Source: Deltaproteobacteria bacterium
Lineage (GTDB): Bacteria; Desulfobacterota; Syntrophobacteria; BM002
Direction: 5' to 3'
Assembly: GCA_019309045.1 (NCBI GenBank)
Contig: JAFDGZ010000035.1
Coordinates: 1-34,408 of the forward strand
Length of the DNA: 34,408 nt
Of this stretch, positions 16,002 through 24,079 are shown one piece after another. How positions within the stretch are numbered: position 1 is the stretch's first letter; each line of letters opens with the position of its first letter. The translations under genes and the position numbers were made by a program. The notes under the pieces were generated by a model. The model had not been told where the DNA came from. It ran no database searches and saw nothing but the letters and a program-made list of their open reading frames with translations.

Positions 16002-17189
16002 TTACGAAGCAGTACAGCTTCTAGCCGTCAAACCACCCTTCCAGAAGGGAGAGATGCTTCGCAGCTGTTCTATTATAGGGGGCATTACCTCCAGAATGTA
16101 GTCCATCTCTTCTTCGCTGTTGTATATGCTCAAACTGAAGCGGATGGAGCCGTGGGCAGCAGTAAAAGGAACGCCCATGGCCCTCAGCACATGGGAGGGC
16201 TCCAGAGACCCCGAAGTGCAGGCAGAGCCGGATGAAGCACATATGCCTTTATCGCTGAGCTTGAGCAGAATAGACTCTCCCTCCACATATTCAAAGCTGA
16301 TGCTCAGAGTATTGGGCAGCCTTTGCTCAGGGTGACCGTTGACCAGGCTGTGCGGAATACTCTCCAACAAGCCTTTTTCCAGTTTGTCCCGCAGCGCTCT
16401 CATGCGCTCCACTTCCACAGGCAGCCGTTGTGCTGCCAGCTCACAAGCTTTGCCGAGGCCAACAATGGCAGGGACATTCTCGGTGCCACCTCTTCTGCCC
16501 CCTTCCTGGTGGCCCCCTATGAGGAAGGGAGCAAAAGGGGTCCCCTTTCGGACATACAACACACCGATTCCCTTGGGTCCATGCAGTTTGTGGCCTGAAA
16601 GACTCAACATGTCGATGGAGCTGGCCGCCAAGTTTATCGGCACTTTCCCTGCCGCCTGAACCGCATCTGTATGAAACAACACGCCTCTGCTTTTTGCCAA
16701 CTCGGCAATCTCCTCCACAGGAAAGAGAACTCCAGTTTCATTGTTTGCCCACATGATGCTGATCAGGGCTGTGTTCGGCATAATCGCCTCCCGTACAGCC
16801 TCCAGCGAAATCATTCCCTCTCTGTCTACGGGCAGCTCCGTAACCGAGTAGCCCTTGCGCTTGAGATGCGCCGCCACGTTTTTCACCGCCGGATGCTCCA
16901 CCCTGGTGGTAATCAGATGATCCTTCGTCGGGTTTACTTCCAGCGCACTCATAATTGCCGTATTGTCGCTCTCAGTACCGCAGCTGGTGAAAATAATTTC
17001 TCCAGGCTCAGCCCCAATCAAGGCGGCAACCCTTTCTCTAGCCTGACGAATTTTCCGCTGCACCTGGCCGCCAAAAAAATGCATGCTGGATGGATTGCCG
17101 TAGAGCTCGGAAAAATACGGCTTCATCTCGGCCATCACTTCCGGGGCCACCATGGTGGTGGCATTATTGTCCACATAGATGAGTTTCAT
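16002..17189 (-). CDS. nifS: cysteine desulfurase NifS
   Basis: A PLP-dependent enzyme delivering sulfur from cysteine for Fe-S assembly on NifU. The product has 395 residues. It starts with IYVDNNATT and has the conserved His99 in the VEHPAV block, the PLP Lys201 in SGHKLHGPKG, and the catalytic Cys324 in the loop SSGSACTSG. The C-terminal tail after about residue 385 is slightly unusual. Its ATG overlaps the nifU stop in an ATGA, so the two are translationally coupled in the order nifU-nifS. With no nif structural genes in sight, this pair more likely serves general Fe-S assembly, as is common in anaerobic Desulfobacterota. Confidence 0.96.
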   Translation of the reverse strand: MKLIYVDNNATTMVAPEVMAEMKPYFSELYGNPSSMHFFGGQVQRKIRQARERVAALIGAEPGEIIFTSCGTESDNTAIMSALEVNPTKDHLITTRVEHPAVKNVAAHLKRKGYSVTELPVDREGMISLEAVREAIMPNTALISIMWANNETGVLFPVEEIAELAKSRGVLFHTDAVQAAGKVPINLAASSIDMLSLSGHKLHGPKGIGVLYVRKGTPFAPFLIGGHQEGGRRGGTENVPAIVGLGKACELAAQRLPVEVERMRALRDKLEKGLLESIPHSLVNGHPEQRLPNTLSISFEYVEGESILLKLSDKGICASSGSACTSGSLEPSHVLRAMGVPFTAAHGSIRFSLSIYNSEEEMDYILEVMPPIIEQLRSISPFWKGGLTARSCTAS

Positions 17190-18031
17190 CCCTGCACCTC
17201 CTCAACCACGAGGGCATCACTCACCATCTCTCGAAGTTTGTTCTCCACGTAGTCCTTCAGAGTAATCTGCGAAGCCATGCAGGTGGCGCACGTACCTGTC
17301 AGAGACACCAGGACGCGGTCTCCCACAATATCCACCAGTTCGATGCCGCCACCATCCTTTGCCAGTTCAGGCTTGATGTCCCGTTCAAGAGTCTGTTCCA
17401 CCAGCTTGATCTTCTGCACATTGGTGAGTGGCCGACGGGCCGCTGCCTCTTGGCTCGGTTTCCTTTTGCCATCTTCTTGCAGTATTCGCTCAAGTATGGC
17501 CTCGATTCGTTCGTGGCAGGATTCGCAGCCTCCTCCAGCTTTGGTGTAATCGGTGATTTGCTCCAGGGTAGTGAGCTCGTTTTGTCGTATTGCCTCCTCA
17601 ATTTCATTTTCAGTAATGCCAAAACACTCGCATACTATCTCTGAGTCCTCTTTGGGGAGTTTTTCACCCCGATAATTGGCAATAGCGGCCCGAAGTGCTT
17701 CCTGTCCCATCACTGAACAGTGCATCTTTTGCTGCGGCAGTCCGCCGAGAAACTCCACTATGTCCTTGTTGGTAATCTTTTCAGCCTCTTCCAGGGTCTT
17801 CCCTATAATCAACTCTGTGAGGGCTGAAGAAGAGGCAATGGCGCTGGCACAGCCAAAGGTTTGGAACTTGGCCTCTGTTATCCTGCCTTCGTCATCGACT
17901 TTGAAAGTGAGTCTCAAGGCGTCACCACAGGCAAGAGAGCCAACCTCGCCAACCCCGTCTGCATCTTCTATATCTCCTACGTTGCGAGGATTGTTAAAAT
18001 ATTCTCGCACCTTATCAGTGTATTCCCACAT
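17186..18031 (-). CDS. nifU: Fe-S cluster assembly scaffold NifU (three domains)
   Basis: 281 residues with the full three-part NifU structure. An IscU-like scaffold carries Cys35, Cys61 and Cys105. A central bacterioferritin-associated-ferredoxin-type [2Fe-2S] domain follows, with Cys134, 136, 169 and 172 (IVCECFG, GGCESCHE). The C-terminal Nfu domain has Cys248 and Cys251 (TGTCATC). It assembles clusters with sulfur from the coupled NifS and hands them to apoproteins. GGGAGG lies six bases before ATG 18031. No IscR-type operator was recognised in the short upstream region. Confidence 0.97.
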   Translation of the reverse strand: MWEYTDKVREYFNNPRNVGDIEDADGVGEVGSLACGDALRLTFKVDDEGRITEAKFQTFGCASAIASSSALTELIIGKTLEEAEKITNKDIVEFLGGLPQQKMHCSVMGQEALRAAIANYRGEKLPKEDSEIVCECFGITENEIEEAIRQNELTTLEQITDYTKAGGGCESCHERIEAILERILQEDGKRKPSQEAAARRPLTNVQKIKLVEQTLERDIKPELAKDGGGIELVDIVGDRVLVSLTGTCATCMASQITLKDYVENKLREMVSDALVVEEVQG

Positions 18032-18144
18032 ATGGAACCTCCCAAATCTCTAGTATTTCAATATGGTTCTTTGAAAAGGTAATTCTCTGGCTGCTAAAAT
18101 GCAAGGAGGCAGCTGAAAGAGGGGCTCAGCCTCATTACAATTAG

Positions 18145-18177
18145 AGCCCCAGACCGCTCTGTCACAGGCCTGGGGCT
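18145..18177. terminator. hairpin between CGGC gene and nifU
   Basis: AGCCCCAG (18145-18152) and CTGGGGCT (18170-18177) form a perfect 8-bp stem with a 17-base loop. It lies after the minus-strand CGGC gene ending at 18208 and before the nifU promoter region, so it probably ends the upstream transcript. No clear T-tract follows on the minus strand. Confidence 0.45.
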
Positions 18178-18207
18178 TGAGGTGTACTAGAAAATAAAGC
18201 CCCCTTC

Positions 18208-18552
18208 TCAGTGATAGTCATGGGTGCCCAGAACTATGGGGACCTGGAATTTATTCTCCAGTATCTGGGCAAACTGTTCAGCACTGCCATAAGGGCAATC
18301 CGGCTTGGCGTTTGCCAGACAGGAACTCAGATAAATGGCATCCGGCTTCATCTCCGAAAGCTTCATGGCCATGCCTACGTTGGCGGCTAGACTCCGTCCT
18401 GGACAGGTGCATTTTACAAATGAGACGACCTGGGAAGGCTCATCAAAACTACCCTCACCAAGGCTGGCAGCTTTCAGACAGCGCCACTCACCCGGACAGC
18501 CATAGCCGCTGTCCATATAAGCACCACAGCCAATCACCATAACCTTCTTCAT
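18208..18552 (-). CDS. CGGC domain-containing protein
   Basis: 114 residues starting MKKVMVIGCGAYMDSGYGCPGEWRC. A Cys-rich start, a central FVKCTCPGRS segment and a later LSSCLANAKPDCPYG block match the CGGC family, putative metal-binding proteins of anaerobes with no proven role. ATG 18552 is fixed by GGAGGAGG directly upstream; longer readings are not supported. It is the last gene of a minus-strand run after the methyltransferase (gap 104 bases) and may be read through from it. Confidence 0.85.
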   Translation of the reverse strand: MKKVMVIGCGAYMDSGYGCPGEWRCLKAASLGEGSFDEPSQVVSFVKCTCPGRSLAANVGMAMKLSEMKPDAIYLSSCLANAKPDCPYGSAEQFAQILENKFQVPIVLGTHDYH

Positions 18553-18656
18553 AGCCTCCTCCTTTCTGCAGTTTTTCAGGTCGTCCTGCTCCCAACTTGC
18601 CTCTATTGGACCACAACTGGCATTTGAGAGCAGGCAACACACGCCAAATGGCCTCT

Positions 18657-19436
18657 TTATCGTTTACAGCCAGTGGCAAGCATCCGTTTGTTCATGAATC
18701 CGTAGTCACCTTTCCTCCTGTGGGGCGCAAAACGGGTGCGTACGATGATGCTCTCAAAAGCGGCCTCTCTTAGGAGAGCTTCTAGAGATTCCGGGAAATA
18801 TAAGCGCATTGCATAGGTACAGTCCCGCACTAACCCCCTTTTCTTGCTGACAACGACTTCACGCGCCAGCACCCTGTCATGCTGCAGTTCCCGCTCGCGG
18901 CAGACTATGATATCATCCCCGATCTCGTGCCAGGCTGAGGAAGTAAAAGACTCTTTTACTGCTCTGCCGTTTGCCACGTCCACCAGGATAGTACCGCCAG
19001 GCCGCAGCACCCTGTTGGCCTCCGCCAAAATTCTGGCATCGGCTTCAGGTTCAGCCGCATAGCCGAGTGAGTTCCCCATTATGAGTACATGGTCAAAGGT
19101 TGCAGCCGGCAGTCCGGTTTCTCTGGCGTCACCCCGGGTAAATTCCATGGAATAGCCAAATTCTGCCGCCCTTGCTTTGGCAATCTCCAGGAGGCAATGC
19201 GAGTAGTCGAGCAGAGTACAGCCATTGAACCCTCTAGCACAGAGCTCCAGGCTATGTCTGCCGTGGCCGCCACAGAGATCCAGGATCCTTTGTCCCGGCC
19301 GTATTTGCAACAACTCCTCTATGATATCCACCTCCAGCCTGGTAATCTCCTCATCGCACACCGATCGCGCATCAGTGAGAAGGTAGACCTCGTCGAAGAT
19401 CTCTTTCCACCAGTCAGGGTCCACTCTTATGTTCAT
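18657..19436 (-). CDS. class I SAM-dependent methyltransferase
   Basis: 259 residues. The SAM-binding motif I is ILDLCGGHGRHSLELCARG (about residues 51-69), the acidic strand-2 motif is in LLDYSHCLLEIAKAR, then GDARE for motif II and FDHVLIMGNSLGY for the post-I region, with the usual RPGGTILVDVANG. A substrate-binding C-terminal part follows (about 165-255). The substrate is unknown. The ATG overlaps the stop of the ATP-grasp gene in an ATGA, so the methyltransferase is translationally coupled to it. The likely substrate is therefore the product, or a precursor, of the ATP-grasp ligase. Confidence 0.88.
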   Translation of the reverse strand: MNIRVDPDWWKEIFDEVYLLTDARSVCDEEITRLEVDIIEELLQIRPGQRILDLCGGHGRHSLELCARGFNGCTLLDYSHCLLEIAKARAAEFGYSMEFTRGDARETGLPAATFDHVLIMGNSLGYAAEPEADARILAEANRVLRPGGTILVDVANGRAVKESFTSSAWHEIGDDIIVCRERELQHDRVLAREVVVSKKRGLVRDCTYAMRLYFPESLEALLREAAFESIIVRTRFAPHRRKGDYGFMNKRMLATGCKR

Positions 19437-20818
19437 GGCGCATCCGGGCTGGAGCCGAAATCAAACAAGCCGTCCGAGGCAATAATCGCTGCTGAGCCGC
19501 CCCATGGCTGCAAACGGGCGATCTCCAGTTCCTCTTCCTCGATCTTGACCATGTGGTCAAGCTCCCCTGCCAGCCACATCCTCTCCAGTTCCAGACAGTC
19601 GGCCCACAGGGCGGCACAGTACTGTTCGAGAGCCTTGAGTTGGGCGGCGGTTATCACTCTGGGCCGCAAAGCGATTTTGATAGGTCCGAGCAGGTAGGTA
19701 AAGTCGTGTTCCAGGGCCAGTTGCTTCTGCCGCTCCACCACCTGGCGCAGATCGCCATAGTCCATGGCGGCAATGGCCTCGTTGATTCGCGACACCGCTT
19801 CTCTCACAGACATCTCCGATTGCAGTACCGCCAGCGGCTGCACCCCGCCACCGCTGCCCACATTGGTGGGCACCCCTCCATACCTGCCCAGGAAACCGAA
19901 CATGCCCCTGGGCCCAAAGAGGCAGCGAAAGTCAGTCTGATACCGCTCTACTGTCACTGTTCCTTCTCTCAGGGCTGGGATCTCTTCCGCCCAGAGTTCC
20001 AGCGGAATTTTTTGCTGCACAATGTAGTTTCCTTCCTTGAGGGCGAGATTGATGGCTTCATCCACGTCATTGTTCACCATTCCGACCCTGACTCCCTTGC
20101 CCGAGTATCCCCTTTCAGGTTTGAGTACGAGTTCGTCCCAGTGGTCCCGAGTCCATTCAACAAGATCGTCTATCTGTTCACCTGCGGGCCCCTGCGTTCG
20201 GCGAGCATAAAACTGGCGAGTCCAGGGAGTTCGCCTGACCGTTTCTGGATGAAAGCGGTCGCGCCCCCAGCCAGTCACGACCTCGAACATGCTCTTCACA
20301 TTGATGGGCTCGGTGCCACGCGGGTTGATCACTCTCCCTTCCTTTACCGCCTGCAGCAACGGCTGCAAACCATGCTTGCGGTGTAGATCGAGGAGCACAT
20401 CAGTATTGAAATCCATGAACACTATCGACACCGGACGTCCACGCCAGCACACCCTGCCATTTTTCAGCTCGAGCTCCTGTGGCGCCAGCAAAGCCCCTGA
20501 CACCCCCTCGACGGCGTTCAGCCGTTCGGCAAGATTTCTGTTCTCTGTCACATCTTCGAGCGTCTCTTGTTCCGCCACCACTGCAATCAACGCCGGCTTG
20601 TCTCCCTCACGCCTCCGGTGCGCCTCTACCAGCATCTCCACAAAACCTTCCACCGGGAAAAGCAATGGATGATCGAAATCTAGCTGTACCTCGAAAGGCC
20701 GAATTTTTTGCAGTTCAGCCCATATTTCCTTGCCAATGATCTGGGTGATGCGCTGGTAGTCCCAACCGCCCGGACTGCCAAGGTTCCATTCGGAATGGTA
20801 TCCATAGAAATCTCTCAA
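19433..20818 (-). CDS. ATP-grasp superfamily ligase-like protein
   Basis: 461 residues. The segment ELVLKPERGYSGKGVRVG (about 229-246) is the Lys/Gly-rich ATP-binding loop of the ATP-grasp fold. The acidic/basic segments around VTVERYQTDFRCLFG and FLGRYGGVPTNVGSGGGVQPL probably supply metal and phosphate ligands. The N-terminal 200 residues are a substrate-binding part I cannot place. ATP-grasp enzymes form amide or related bonds through acyl-phosphates, so ligation of a carboxylate to an amine is the likely chemistry. The start is TTG at 20818, with GGAGGAG seven bases upstream inside the last codons of the peptidase gene, only three bases after its stop. It overlaps the methyltransferase start. 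Family name not recognised. Confidence 0.75.
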   Translation of the reverse strand: MRDFYGYHSEWNLGSPGGWDYQRITQIIGKEIWAELQKIRPFEVQLDFDHPLLFPVEGFVEMLVEAHRRREGDKPALIAVVAEQETLEDVTENRNLAERLNAVEGVSGALLAPQELELKNGRVCWRGRPVSIVFMDFNTDVLLDLHRKHGLQPLLQAVKEGRVINPRGTEPINVKSMFEVVTGWGRDRFHPETVRRTPWTRQFYARRTQGPAGEQIDDLVEWTRDHWDELVLKPERGYSGKGVRVGMVNNDVDEAINLALKEGNYIVQQKIPLELWAEEIPALREGTVTVERYQTDFRCLFGPRGMFGFLGRYGGVPTNVGSGGGVQPLAVLQSEMSVREAVSRINEAIAAMDYGDLRQVVERQKQLALEHDFTYLLGPIKIALRPRVITAAQLKALEQYCAALWADCLELERMWLAGELDHMVKIEEEELEIARLQPWGGSAAIIASDGLFDFGSSPDAP

Positions 20819-20821
20819 TGC

Positions 20822-22474
20822 TTACTCCTCCATGTGCTCTTTTCCCCTGCCATCCATGCTGGCAAATCTCTTGTCTATGAGATGAAAAGGCAGCTCGCCA
20901 CCAGTCAGCATGTTGTGGTGAAATGCAGCATTGCCAAAGCGGCGGCCATATTTTTCCTTCAGTTTCATGATCTCGAAGCGTCCAAGAGTGTAACAGAGTT
21001 GGTAGCCCGGATTCAGGCGGAATCTATGAATCTGGTTTACCGCCTCTTCTGGACTGAATCCAGTAGTGGTGAGCAGCTGAACTCCTTGCTCGAAGCTGAG
21101 CAGACCCGTTGCCAGGCCCACATCTATTTGACATCTGGCCGCTCTCCATAGGCGCCGCTTGCAATCCACTAGTTTGTCCAGAGAACTTTCCACATAGCCG
21201 TAATCGCCCAGAAGGGATTCTGCATAGTATGCCCAGCCCTCGTAGAATAGCGGCGACTCGATTTGACGTCTCACTGGATTGGCCAAAGTTCTCCGCATGG
21301 CGTCCAGCAAGTAATGTCCTGGAATCGTCTCATGGGCAGTAAGAAACTTGAATTCCTTGTGAAGCCTCTTTCTGAGGAGATCTGTGGCGGCGGCAGCTCT
21401 GTTGCCTGGCAAGGTGGTGGTAATGTAGAAGTAGTCCTTCTCCGCTGCATCATCGCTGAAGGCGGCGGCAAAAGAAGCTGCACTGCGAACTGATTTCAGA
21501 TATCTGGGGGTTTCACAAACCAGCAACCCGCCGTCTGCCATGCCAAGGCCAAGTCCCTGTTCCAGGAAAAACTGCTGCAGGGACTCCACCTCCTGCCGGT
21601 ACAGGGTTATGGTATCCCTTTCTTCTGCTGCGGCGGGAAAGTAATCCTGGTAAAGCGACTGCCATGATTTCGAGCTATCTACCCGGTGGCGCAATCTTTC
21701 CAGCTCTTCGAGATTCTCCCTCCATTCTTCCTGGGCAATCTGAAAAACCTCGGGCAAGGAGCGGTTGGAGAGGAAATGCTCCCGCAAAGTGCGTTCCACA
21801 GCCATCCCAGAGAAGCCCTTGTCTGGAACTGGCGAGAGAGATGTGAGAAAACTTGCAAACTCAGCGAGGCTTGCCGCAACCGCCTCAATTCTCTGCTGCA
21901 AAGTCCGCCCTCCTTCTGCGGCGAGACCGGCAGAAATCTCCTCCAGGTAGGCGCGGCAGTCTCCTATCATCAACAAGGCGGCCTGGTGATAACTTGCCGG
22001 TACAGATTTTATGTTTTCTTTGCCCTGGTGGAGAAGTCTGGGAATTGTACTCAACCGTGATTCAACCCTGCTTCTGCGTTCATCACTGCCGGCAGCCGGC
22101 TTTGTCAGAGCATGATCGAGGCCGATGAAGGCAATCTTGAGATAAAGCAGTGGATTGTGCTGCCAGGAGCGGTTCTCAGCAAACTCCAGCAAGACACCGG
22201 CCACACTACCAAGCAGCAAGACCTTGTCCAGATGCGCTTCCAGATCCCTTTCCTGGGTCCTCACTGCTCGAAAGTCTTCTTTAAACCTCCTCAAGGCAGC
22301 CACAACTTCCTGGATCTTTTGCCGACCCAAATCATCCAGCTCTTCATAATATCGCCTGGCAGCCTGGGCCCGGGGAAGAAAATGGAACTCATCGCTGGCG
22401 CACATCACCGGGAAACACCGCGCCAGATATTCGAAGTAGTCTGTGGCCAGAGTGTGCACAGCAGAGACAGTCAT
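20822..22474 (-). CDS. DUF885-type metallopeptidase-like protein
   Basis: 550 residues, soluble, no signal peptide. The zinc motif HETIPGH (381-387, HExxPGH form) and the downstream ESPLFYEGWAYYAE with the third-ligand Glu are the DUF885 signatures, a gluzincin-like group related to M3/M32 peptidases. The N-terminal 200 residues are helical. The ending NPGYQLCYTLGRFEIMKLKEKYG is also typical. Cytoplasmic location suggests peptide processing or salvage. It is the first gene of the unit peptidase -> ATP-grasp -> methyltransferase, and its final codons hold the binding site for the next gene. ATG 22474 has no clear binding site. Two 82-bp repeats lie upstream (22551-22797). Confidence 0.85.
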   Translation of the reverse strand: MTVSAVHTLATDYFEYLARCFPVMCASDEFHFLPRAQAARRYYEELDDLGRQKIQEVVAALRRFKEDFRAVRTQERDLEAHLDKVLLLGSVAGVLLEFAENRSWQHNPLLYLKIAFIGLDHALTKPAAGSDERRSRVESRLSTIPRLLHQGKENIKSVPASYHQAALLMIGDCRAYLEEISAGLAAEGGRTLQQRIEAVAASLAEFASFLTSLSPVPDKGFSGMAVERTLREHFLSNRSLPEVFQIAQEEWRENLEELERLRHRVDSSKSWQSLYQDYFPAAAEERDTITLYRQEVESLQQFFLEQGLGLGMADGGLLVCETPRYLKSVRSAASFAAAFSDDAAEKDYFYITTTLPGNRAAAATDLLRKRLHKEFKFLTAHETIPGHYLLDAMRRTLANPVRRQIESPLFYEGWAYYAESLLGDYGYVESSLDKLVDCKRRLWRAARCQIDVGLATGLLSFEQGVQLLTTTGFSPEEAVNQIHRFRLNPGYQLCYTLGRFEIMKLKEKYGRRFGNAAFHHNMLTGGELPFHLIDKRFASMDGRGKEHMEE

Positions 22475-22550
22475 AAGACAATATTCAGTAGTTTGATCTC
22501 AATGTGAAAGCCACCAGCACAGGCCGTGGCTAGCCTGTCCCGTTGCCGGG

Positions 22551-22632
22551 GAGAACCTCTCCTAAAGAAATCTCCTCATAATGACATGTCCAGGGAGGAG
22601 CGGTTCTCTAACCGCGACCTGATAAAATAGCC
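22551..22632. repeat. 82-bp direct repeat with hairpins, copy A
   Basis: Begins GAGAACCTCTCCTAAAG and ends GACCTGATAAAATAGCC. Identical to copy B at 22716-22797, with 83 bases between copies. Inside, GAGAACC-T-CTCCT pairs with AGGAG-C-GGTTCTC (one mismatch), CTCCTC at repeat positions 22-27 can compete for the same GAGGAG, and CGGTT-CTCT-AACCG forms a third small hairpin. No open frame. It lies between the FAD oxidoreductase stop and the peptidase start. Confidence 0.85.
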
Positions 22633-22715
22633 GCCTTCCAATGATTTTCCTAGAGGACAACTTTACAACCAGTTCCGCAAAACCATAAAGACCAAGTCCA
22701 ATCTGCTCGGGCCTC

Positions 22716-22797
22716 GAGAACCTCTCCTAAAGAAATCTCCTCATAATGACATGTCCAGGGAGGAGCGGTTCTCTAACCGCGACCTGATAAAATAGCC
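22716..22797. repeat. 82-bp direct repeat with hairpins, copy B
   Basis: Base-for-base the same as copy A at 22551-22632. It ends 14 bases before the stop of the FAD oxidoreductase gene, so it lies in that gene's 3' untranslated region on the minus strand. Perfect identity over 82 bases means recent duplication, gene conversion or strong selection. Confidence 0.85.
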
Positions 22798-22811
22798 TAA
22801 TCCCGGTAGTT

Positions 22812-24026
22812 TTAGTAAGGAATCATCAGATCAGCAATGCCAAAACGATCACTGAGGAGCCTGTCCTTGTAAGCAGCCACATCCACCCTTCTCAGCATCA
22901 GGCTTCGATAGACTCCCGCTCCTCTGATATCTCCGGTCAGTCGGAAGCCGACGATACGACCGTCTTTGAGAAATATCTTCCGCAACACATTGCCGCAGCG
23001 AAAGCGCAGCTCCTCATCTGCATGCATGTGTCCAACCGCCACCAGGGGCAGTCCTAAATGCTTCAGGCTGTTCATACTCTCGGCACCCTCATAACGTGTT
23101 TCTTTGCCCATGATGTTGGCAGCAACAATGCGACCCTGGGCCACTGCATTGGGGAATATGGCATGGACATACCTTTCTCCTGTGAGCAGGTCGTGCGTTT
23201 CCGCCACATCGCCTGCTGCGTACACATCACCTCTGCTGGTCCGCAAGTAGTCGTCAACCACCACACCCCACCCCAGGTCGATTCCAGAACCATTGAGAAA
23301 TTCCGTGTTCGGCTTGACTCCACTAGCTGCCACGTACACCTCTCCTTGCACTATTTCCCCGGAGTCAAGTCGAACACCCTCCACTTCCCTTTCTCCTTCA
23401 AATGTCACTGCCTTTGTATCGAGACGAACTTCAACACCGCGTGCTTTCAATGTGCCCAGGGCCATATCTGCAGTCTCTCTATCCAGCACCCGAGGCATCA
23501 CCCTGTCCTGCATCTCAATGATTGTCACTGCCAGGCCAAGCTGCCGCAACAGCAAAGAAACTTCCATGCCAATAAAACCCGCACCCACAATGACAGCACT
23601 GCCCAGCTGCCCTTGACGCACCTTTTCCATCAATGACCTGGCAGCAGTCAGAGACTTGAAGTTGTAGATTCCTGGCAGGTCAGAACCCTCAATTGGGGCA
23701 TACAACCTGCTGCCAGTGGCAATGACCAGGGTGTCATAGTGAACTTTGCGGTTGTTCGCCTCCACTACATCATGATTGTCAGTCTCCACTGCTTGGATAG
23801 AAATCCCTGGCCGATAATCTATTCTCAACTGATCACAGAACTCCTTTCCTTTCCAAAAAAGAGTCTCTTCTCTTCCGGATACCAGATAATCTACTATGGC
23901 CGGGGGGGCGTACGGCGGGAAAGGTTCTGCGGCATACAGAACAATCTCACTGTCCATGTCGTAATTGCGCAGAGTCTCAGCCACAGTAAGGCCGGCCGGG
24001 CCGGCTCCAATAATGACTACGCGCAT
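22812..24026 (-). CDS. NAD(P)/FAD-dependent oxidoreductase of the CO dehydrogenase cluster
   Basis: 404 residues. An N-terminal FAD-binding GAGPAGLTVAE (7-17), the VIATGSRLYAPI linker, a second dinucleotide motif VGAGFIGMEVSLLLR (about 147-161) for NAD(P)H, and the AAGDVAE flavin motif (about 270-276) define a pyridine-nucleotide-disulfide-type reductase without redox-active Cys pair, like rubredoxin or ferredoxin reductases. Placed directly after cooF-cooS (53 bases after cooS), it probably transfers electrons between CooF and NAD(P). GGGAGG upstream of ATG 24026 supports the start. Such a cooF-cooS-reductase arrangement is known from other anaerobes. Confidence 0.88.
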   Translation of the reverse strand: MRVVIIGAGPAGLTVAETLRNYDMDSEIVLYAAEPFPPYAPPAIVDYLVSGREETLFWKGKEFCDQLRIDYRPGISIQAVETDNHDVVEANNRKVHYDTLVIATGSRLYAPIEGSDLPGIYNFKSLTAARSLMEKVRQGQLGSAVIVGAGFIGMEVSLLLRQLGLAVTIIEMQDRVMPRVLDRETADMALGTLKARGVEVRLDTKAVTFEGEREVEGVRLDSGEIVQGEVYVAASGVKPNTEFLNGSGIDLGWGVVVDDYLRTSRGDVYAAGDVAETHDLLTGERYVHAIFPNAVAQGRIVAANIMGKETRYEGAESMNSLKHLGLPLVAVGHMHADEELRFRCGNVLRKIFLKDGRIVGFRLTGDIRGAGVYRSLMLRRVDVAAYKDRLLSDRFGIADLMIPY

Positions 24027-24079
24027 GACCTTGCCTCCCTGAGGTCATATCTTACCCAGCCAGGGCTAGCTGAGCTTGG

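Noticed and set aside
16002-18031. nifUS as a sign of nitrogen fixation
   Set aside because: No nitrogenase structural or cofactor genes are in the window; the pair is widely used for general Fe-S assembly in anaerobes.
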